Of a stretch of 10,996 bases of DNA, positions 7,093 through 10,996 are shown one piece after another (within the stretch, counting starts at the first letter, position 1; the number at the start of each line of letters is the position of its first letter). Origin of the DNA: VMCP01 sp964415065 (lineage in GTDB: Bacteria; Bacteroidota; Bacteroidia; NS11-12g; UBA955). The stretch spans positions 1 to 10,996 of the forward strand of contig CAYPYX010000074.1 in assembly GCA_964415065.1 (NCBI GenBank). Reading direction: 5' to 3'. The translations under genes and the position numbers were made by a program. The notes beneath the pieces were generated by a model. That model saw nothing but the letters and a program-made list of their open reading frames with translations. It was not told the DNA's origin and ran no database searches.

Positions 7093-8052
7093 TTAGTTAT
7101 TTAGAATTTCCAGAATTTTATCCAACTGAGGAGTTAAGATAATTTCTGTACGACGGTTTTTCGCTCTTCCTTCGGGAGTATCGTTACTTGCTACGGGCAT
7201 GGTTTCACCTCTGCCCATTGCAGTAATGCGCTTTGGTGTAATGCCTTGCTGAATCATTATTTTAGAAATACTGGTTGCTCTCAGTACACTTAAATCCCAA
7301 TTGTCTTTGATTTTTTCGCTGTTCATGGGGACGTTATCCGTATGGCCTTCTACACCCACCTGCACGTCTTTTTGTTTAACCAAGGCAGCAGAAATTTGAT
7401 TTAAAGCTTCTACTCCTTTTGCATCAACTGTTGTACTCCCGCTTTTGAACAACAGCTTTTCGGGTAGAATTACATATACTTTACCATTGCGATATTCTAC
7501 TTTAACATCCAGTTCTTCAAATCCAGCAAGCGCCTTCATGATGGCTTCTTTCAGTAAAAGTACAGCACTGTCTTTACGGCGAAGTTCTGCTTCTAGTTCT
7601 TTTACCCGTTGAGACACTGATTCCAGTTGTTTGCGCAATGTTTCTAAACGTAAGCGCTCTTTTTCAGCTTGTGCAAGTGCATCGTTGAGCTGCAATTCTT
7701 TATTTTGAATGGCTTTGTTTTTCTCGTCAATCTCTTTGAAAAGTCTTCTTTGCTTCTCGTTGATGTCTTCACCAAGACTTTTTATGTAGTTTTTATTTTC
7801 TTCTAGTTCATTTCCACAGATTTGAATACTATCGCGCAATGCGGATATTTTCAAACGCTGGTTTTCCAAATTAACTTCATGAAATTTGATCAGCGTAATC
7901 AATGAATCCTTAGTATGTGTGCAAATGTTTTCGTTCAATTTGCATATTGTACGGGTTGAATCCAAAGTGCCTTGCAACGCTTGGTATTGTTTTTTGCTTA
8001 CGCATGAAAACAATATCAACGATACCACCGACAAATACCACAGTTTTCTCAT
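7093..8052 (-). CDS. OmpA-family lipoprotein with coiled coil and peptidoglycan-binding domain
   Basis: Predicted outer-membrane lipoprotein of 319 residues that tethers the envelope to peptidoglycan. The N-terminus is a short lipoprotein signal with lipobox LFSC, putting the lipidated cysteine at C17. Residues about 60-175 are rich in E, K, Q and L with heptad spacing, a long periplasmic coiled coil. An OmpA C-terminal domain spans about 185-310: a beta strand GKVYVILPEKLLFKSGS, then GHTDNVP (236-242) with D239, NWDLSVLRA (251-259) with R258, and TPEGRAKNRRTEI (292-304). These contain the Asp and Arg residues that bind diaminopimelate in this family. Such proteins are often mislabelled MotB because of the GHTDNVP similarity, but there is no MotB transmembrane helix. 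It is the first gene of a pair with rlmH. The ATG start sits about 20 bases beyond a terminator-like hairpin. Confidence 0.92.
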   Translation of the reverse strand: MRKLWYLSVVSLILFSCVSKKQYQALQGTLDSTRTICKLNENICTHTKDSLITLIKFHEVNLENQRLKISALRDSIQICGNELEENKNYIKSLGEDINEKQRRLFKEIDEKNKAIQNKELQLNDALAQAEKERLRLETLRKQLESVSQRVKELEAELRRKDSAVLLLKEAIMKALAGFEELDVKVEYRNGKVYVILPEKLLFKSGSTTVDAKGVEALNQISAALVKQKDVQVGVEGHTDNVPMNSEKIKDNWDLSVLRATSISKIMIQQGITPKRITAMGRGETMPVASNDTPEGRAKNRRTEIILTPQLDKILEILNN

Positions 8053-8057
8053 AGCTA

Positions 8058-8065
8058 CGAAATTA
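8058..8065 (-). promoter_or_regulatory. Candidate -7 box for the ompA-like gene
   Basis: The minus strand reads TAATTTCG, one mismatch from TAnnTTTG, 5 bases ahead of the ompA-like ATG. The DNA upstream is occupied by the 8072-8097 hairpin and no TTTG is at the right spacing. It is listed because a gene behind a terminator needs its own promoter and this is the only candidate I see between the hairpin and the start codon. Confidence 0.25.
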
Positions 8066-8071
8066 AAAAGT

Positions 8072-8097
8072 AAACCCCGAACCTGAGTTCGGGGTTT
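8072..8097 (-). terminator. Strong GC-rich hairpin, probable terminator of the TonB receptor gene
   Basis: A perfect 11-base-pair inverted repeat, AAACCCCGAAC paired with GTTCGGGGTTT around a CTGA loop. Read on the minus strand it is followed by a broken T-rich run (TTT, then AC, then TTTTT), which fits intrinsic termination of transcripts coming from the upstream receptor gene. On the plus strand only TTTT follows. It lies about 240 bases past the receptor stop codon and 20 bases before the ompA-like start. Confidence 0.7.
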
Positions 8098-8333
8098 TGC
8101 ACATGTATTGTTGAATAGACAATGTTGAACGTGCAGTTTTTTAGATTCAATCGGAAACGATTTTATTATTCTGAACTTCTTCTAATTATTTTGGGAAATC
8201 CATAATCGGAAATAGGTATTTAATCTAAATACGCTTGGGATGATCACTACGAGAAATATATAAGCTTATTGGTATAATTCATTGTAGTTTACTCAGCTAT
8301 TTACGCATATTTATTCAGATAATTTAATCATGT
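8098..8333. other. AT-rich intergenic stretch with no recognised gene
   Basis: This stretch separates the receptor stop codon from the terminator hairpin. I find no tRNA, no protein gene with a recognisable product and no good TAnnTTTG box on the minus strand. A 27-codon plus-strand reading frame from an ATG at 8122 has no supporting features. Small repeats of TGTTGAA (near 8110 and 8124) and AATCGGAAA (near 8149 and 8205) look like chance. It would form a long 3' untranslated region of the receptor mRNA. Confidence 0.6.
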
Positions 8334-10859
8334 TTACAAGGCAAAATCCATTTTATAATAAAACAATGGCAACAAACCTAATTGATATGAAACTCTTCGA
8401 TAAGGCGGTTCATTAATGTAGGTGTAATTTAAAATGTTCTTATTATTTGTAATGTTAATGAAGTCGAAAGCAATTTCGTGCGACACCTTTTTGGAATTGA
8501 TTCGGTAACTAATCCGCAAATCAAAACGCATATAGGGTTTGTCGAATCGCTGAGTATTTTTCTGGGCATCCAATTCTACGTATTCTCGGTTGTTTACGGA
8601 AGCGGCCGAATCAATGGGGGAGAATCTGCGGGCTCCAGCAAATGTTGCCTTGCCTCCAATGTTAATCAAATGGTTTTTCTTTACGGTAAACTCCTTGGCA
8701 ATTAGAGCATTCATAGCGTAATCCGTGTTGAAGTCGCTGTTTCTCCATATTCCATCACTTCCTTTGTATTCAGCATCGAAAACACTTCCCGAAAACAGAT
8801 AGTAAAAACCTTTAGAGAAGAATTTTTCTACGGTTAATTCCAAGCCGTAGTTGTAACCAACTCCTTCGTTGTATAAATCCCCAGGAAAGAATCGACTAAA
8901 ACCAGAACCTGTATTAGCCAAACTGAATGATGAGCCTTTACCCGTGAGTGGATTTATTTTTTCAATAGGAATATCCCATAAATTTTGGTAATAGGTTTCT
9001 ACTTTGATGCGACTCGCTTTGCCTAACTGATGATCCCATCCAAGGATATAGTGAGCCGATTTGGTTAATCCCATATCTAGATTGTGGGGTTGAATTTGAT
9101 CGGGTTTGTTATAAAAATAAATATATGCTGATTGGTTTTGAGCGTGTATACCCGTACCAAAGTTGAATGAATTGCGTTTGTCTAATTGATAGCGAGCAGA
9201 GAATCTCGGTAAAATCCAAGCTTGTGACCAGTGCGATTCTGGACTTCCCCCGAAAGAAGAATTATAAGGATTATAGGCGATTCGGAATATTTGTGATTGG
9301 ACGCCCAAAACCGTAGTTAAACTGCGCGACCAACGATTTTTAATTTGCACATATGGCAAAAACATATCTCCTGTACCCTGTGCATTCCATCGTACTGACC
9401 ACGTCCAATAATTGGAGAGTGTGGGATTCAAATTACGAGCAGAATCAAAGAAGGTGTACATATAATGTGTGTACTGCAATCCATATTTTAAAGTAGTAGA
9501 TGAGTTGATTGCATAATTTATGAAAGCATGAGAGCCAATGGACTGGGTGCGGAATAAGTAATCTAAGTTCGGAACCAATGAATCGTTTCTGAAACGGTTA
9601 AAAGTTTCTCCATCTCGTTCGAATGTGTCTAATACCGTTCTGAAAACCAGCGAATGATTGGCATTTACACTTTGATGATTATAACTGGCTACAATTTTAA
9701 AGTAAGCTTTATTTGAAATTGGTTTCTGATAAGCCGCACCTACGACTCCCATTCTAGATCCAAAATATTGGTCGCGGTCATTATCGCCGTATAAGTTCCG
9801 ACTCGACTCCAGTTTATCAGAAATAAGTATATCAATTTTACTGATACCACCTATTCCGAAAAAGGACAATTTCGCATTGTTTTTTAATGGAAATTTGAAG
9901 TGAAAAGATGCGTCCTGATAGTTAGGAACAGCGTCTGTTCCGATGGGAACTTTTAACGCACTTAACATGGACAAAGTGGAGTAGCGATACGTTATCAGAT
10001 ACGAAGCGCCTTTTTTATTTAGGGGACCTTCAAACAATCCATCCCAACCTAATATACCGAATTGTGTACTCACTTCATGTCGTTTGGTATTTCCTGCTCG
10101 CAATTTCAAATCAAAAGCACCTGAAATACCATTTCCGTATTCAGCAGGAAATGCACCCGTGAAAAAGTCGGAATTAGCGAGGATTTTGTTGTTAATAATG
10201 GAAACAGATCCGCCTGTTGTTCCTGGAATAGCAAAGTGATTGGGGTTGGGTATATCGATTCCCTCGATTCTCCAAAGAATACCAGCAGGAGAGTTTCCGC
10301 GAACTACGATGTCGTTTCGGGAATCATCAGCACCTTGCACCCCTGCAAAGTTGGAGGCCATACGCGCTGGGTCGCCTCGGCTACCAGCAAAACGATCGGT
10401 TTCCTCAACAGTAAATAGTCGTGCAGAAATAAGGGCACCATCGTTGTTGGTTTCGTGGGATTTTTTAGCAGTGATTTTTACTTCGTTTATTTTGTCGATT
10501 TCCTGATTGATTTGGGCATCGAGTTCCACATTGAGAACTAATTGTTTACCTGAGGTTACGATGATACCACTCATAAACTTTTCGGTGTATCCTTTGGCAT
10601 TTATAGATACTTCGTTTCGTCCCCACCAGATTTTACTCAGGGAGAATTCTCCTTTGGCATTGGTGTTGGTTTTACGAATTGAATCTTTATTAGACTCCCA
10701 TATAATAGTAATGGCAGCGTTTTCAATTGGTATTTGTGTTTCCTTATCAACAACAGTTCCAGAAACTGTTTGGAATTGCTGTTGAGCTTGGGATAGATTA
10801 AATGCGGAACTCAATAGGATAAGAACGCTCAGAGTTTTTAAAAGTAATTTTCGACTCAT
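8334..10859 (-). CDS. TonB-dependent outer-membrane receptor with carboxypeptidase-regulatory-like N-terminal domain
   Basis: An 841-residue outer-membrane receptor expected to import a ligand using energy from TonB-ExbBD. A Sec signal peptide ends at SQA|Q (25/26). Next comes a carboxypeptidase-regulatory-like beta-sandwich domain (about 30-115), opening TVSGTVVDKETQIPIENAAI, as in many Bacteroidota receptors. A plug domain follows at about 145-256, with RNDIVVRGNSPAGILWRIEGIDIPNPNHF and SDFFTGAFPAEYGNGISGAFDLKLR. The rest, about 260-841, has alternating aromatic and polar strands typical of a 22-strand barrel. The last residues are YKMDFAL, so the chain does not end in the usual aromatic residue but has F two positions earlier. 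No SusD-like lipoprotein adjoins the 3' side, and the 5' side has no gene in the visible 137 bases, so this is probably not a SusC/D pair. The ligand cannot be deduced. A good promoter lies upstream. Confidence 0.93.
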   Translation of the reverse strand: MSRKLLLKTLSVLILLSSAFNLSQAQQQFQTVSGTVVDKETQIPIENAAITIIWESNKDSIRKTNTNAKGEFSLSKIWWGRNEVSINAKGYTEKFMSGIIVTSGKQLVLNVELDAQINQEIDKINEVKITAKKSHETNNDGALISARLFTVEETDRFAGSRGDPARMASNFAGVQGADDSRNDIVVRGNSPAGILWRIEGIDIPNPNHFAIPGTTGGSVSIINNKILANSDFFTGAFPAEYGNGISGAFDLKLRAGNTKRHEVSTQFGILGWDGLFEGPLNKKGASYLITYRYSTLSMLSALKVPIGTDAVPNYQDASFHFKFPLKNNAKLSFFGIGGISKIDILISDKLESSRNLYGDNDRDQYFGSRMGVVGAAYQKPISNKAYFKIVASYNHQSVNANHSLVFRTVLDTFERDGETFNRFRNDSLVPNLDYLFRTQSIGSHAFINYAINSSTTLKYGLQYTHYMYTFFDSARNLNPTLSNYWTWSVRWNAQGTGDMFLPYVQIKNRWSRSLTTVLGVQSQIFRIAYNPYNSSFGGSPESHWSQAWILPRFSARYQLDKRNSFNFGTGIHAQNQSAYIYFYNKPDQIQPHNLDMGLTKSAHYILGWDHQLGKASRIKVETYYQNLWDIPIEKINPLTGKGSSFSLANTGSGFSRFFPGDLYNEGVGYNYGLELTVEKFFSKGFYYLFSGSVFDAEYKGSDGIWRNSDFNTDYAMNALIAKEFTVKKNHLINIGGKATFAGARRFSPIDSAASVNNREYVELDAQKNTQRFDKPYMRFDLRISYRINSKKVSHEIAFDFINITNNKNILNYTYINEPPYRRVSYQLGLLPLFYYKMDFAL

Positions 10860-10906
10860 ATAATGAATGATGTTTGATCTGTATTGAATATTATAAATAT
10901 CGGGAT

Positions 10907-10936
10907 CAAAAGTAATTCAAAAATAAATGAAGCAAA
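10907..10936 (-). promoter_or_regulatory. Bacteroidota-type promoter for the TonB receptor gene
   Basis: The minus strand carries TTTG (10936-10933), an 18-base spacer, and TACTTTTG (10914-10907). This is a full match to the TTTG / TAnnTTTG consensus within the known 17-23 base spacing. Transcription should begin near 10901, giving a leader of about 40 bases before the ATG at 10859. It is the only promoter in the window with both elements intact. Confidence 0.7.
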
Positions 10937-10996
10937 ATGTGATTTTTATGAAAAAATCGTAAAGTCGGATCGTTGGATTACGGAAAAATGCAAAAA

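Noticed and set aside
7093..8052. Annotation as the flagellar motor protein MotB
   Set aside because: The protein has a lipobox and coiled coil instead of the MotB transmembrane helix with its proton-channel aspartate, and there are no flagellar genes here. The similarity is limited to the shared OmpA-like domain.
8122..8205. Short plus-strand reading frame of 27 codons in the gap before the ompA-like gene
   Set aside because: No promoter, no recognisable sequence and no support beyond being open; AT-rich gaps produce such frames by chance.

Overview
The window reads as ordinary chromosomal DNA from a member of the Bacteroidota. Four things point there: a secreted enzyme ending in a type IX secretion (T9SS) sorting domain, a carboxypeptidase-regulatory/TonB-dependent receptor of the Bacteroidota type, promoter boxes of the TAnnTTTG type, and no clear Shine-Dalgarno sequences ahead of the start codons. 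I cannot place it below phylum with confidence. The DNA is AT-rich, contains seven complete genes and has short intergenic gaps. I see no phage, insertion sequence, CRISPR array, tRNA or rRNA.

Layout. The minus-strand aconitase gene (44-2308) and the plus-strand ruvC gene (2437-3036) diverge from a 128-base gap. ruvC is followed after 35 bases by a plus-strand gene for an exported serine hydrolase of the beta-lactamase/class C fold with a T9SS tail (3072-4424). That gene converges on the minus-strand argS (4553-6448). Upstream of argS is a 176-base gap holding two near-identical 40-base repeats with overlapping inverted repeats. Beyond it lie rlmH (6625-7083) and an OmpA-family lipoprotein gene (7093-8052), which form a tight minus-strand pair in the order ompA-like then rlmH. 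A 281-base gap with a strong GC-rich hairpin separates this pair from a large minus-strand TonB-dependent receptor gene (8334-10859). That receptor gene has the best promoter in the window.

How the genes relate. Most are housekeeping: the TCA cycle (aconitase), Holliday-junction resolution (RuvC), tRNA charging (ArgRS) and ribosome modification (RlmH). The other three encode cell-envelope or secreted products: an OmpA-like peptidoglycan-binding lipoprotein, a TonB receptor without a SusD partner, and a T9SS-exported hydrolase. Nothing in the window ties them into a single pathway.

Unusual points. I found no convincing new multi-gene system. The items most worth a second look are: the 40-base repeat pair, in which one segment can pair with either of two partners; a charged, probably helical insertion in ArgRS; start codons of ruvC, argS and the ompA-like gene lying only 4-5 bases past a -7-like box, which suggests leaderless mRNAs; the TTG start of rlmH in the same frame just after the ompA-like stop; and a terminator-like hairpin almost touching the ompA-like start.
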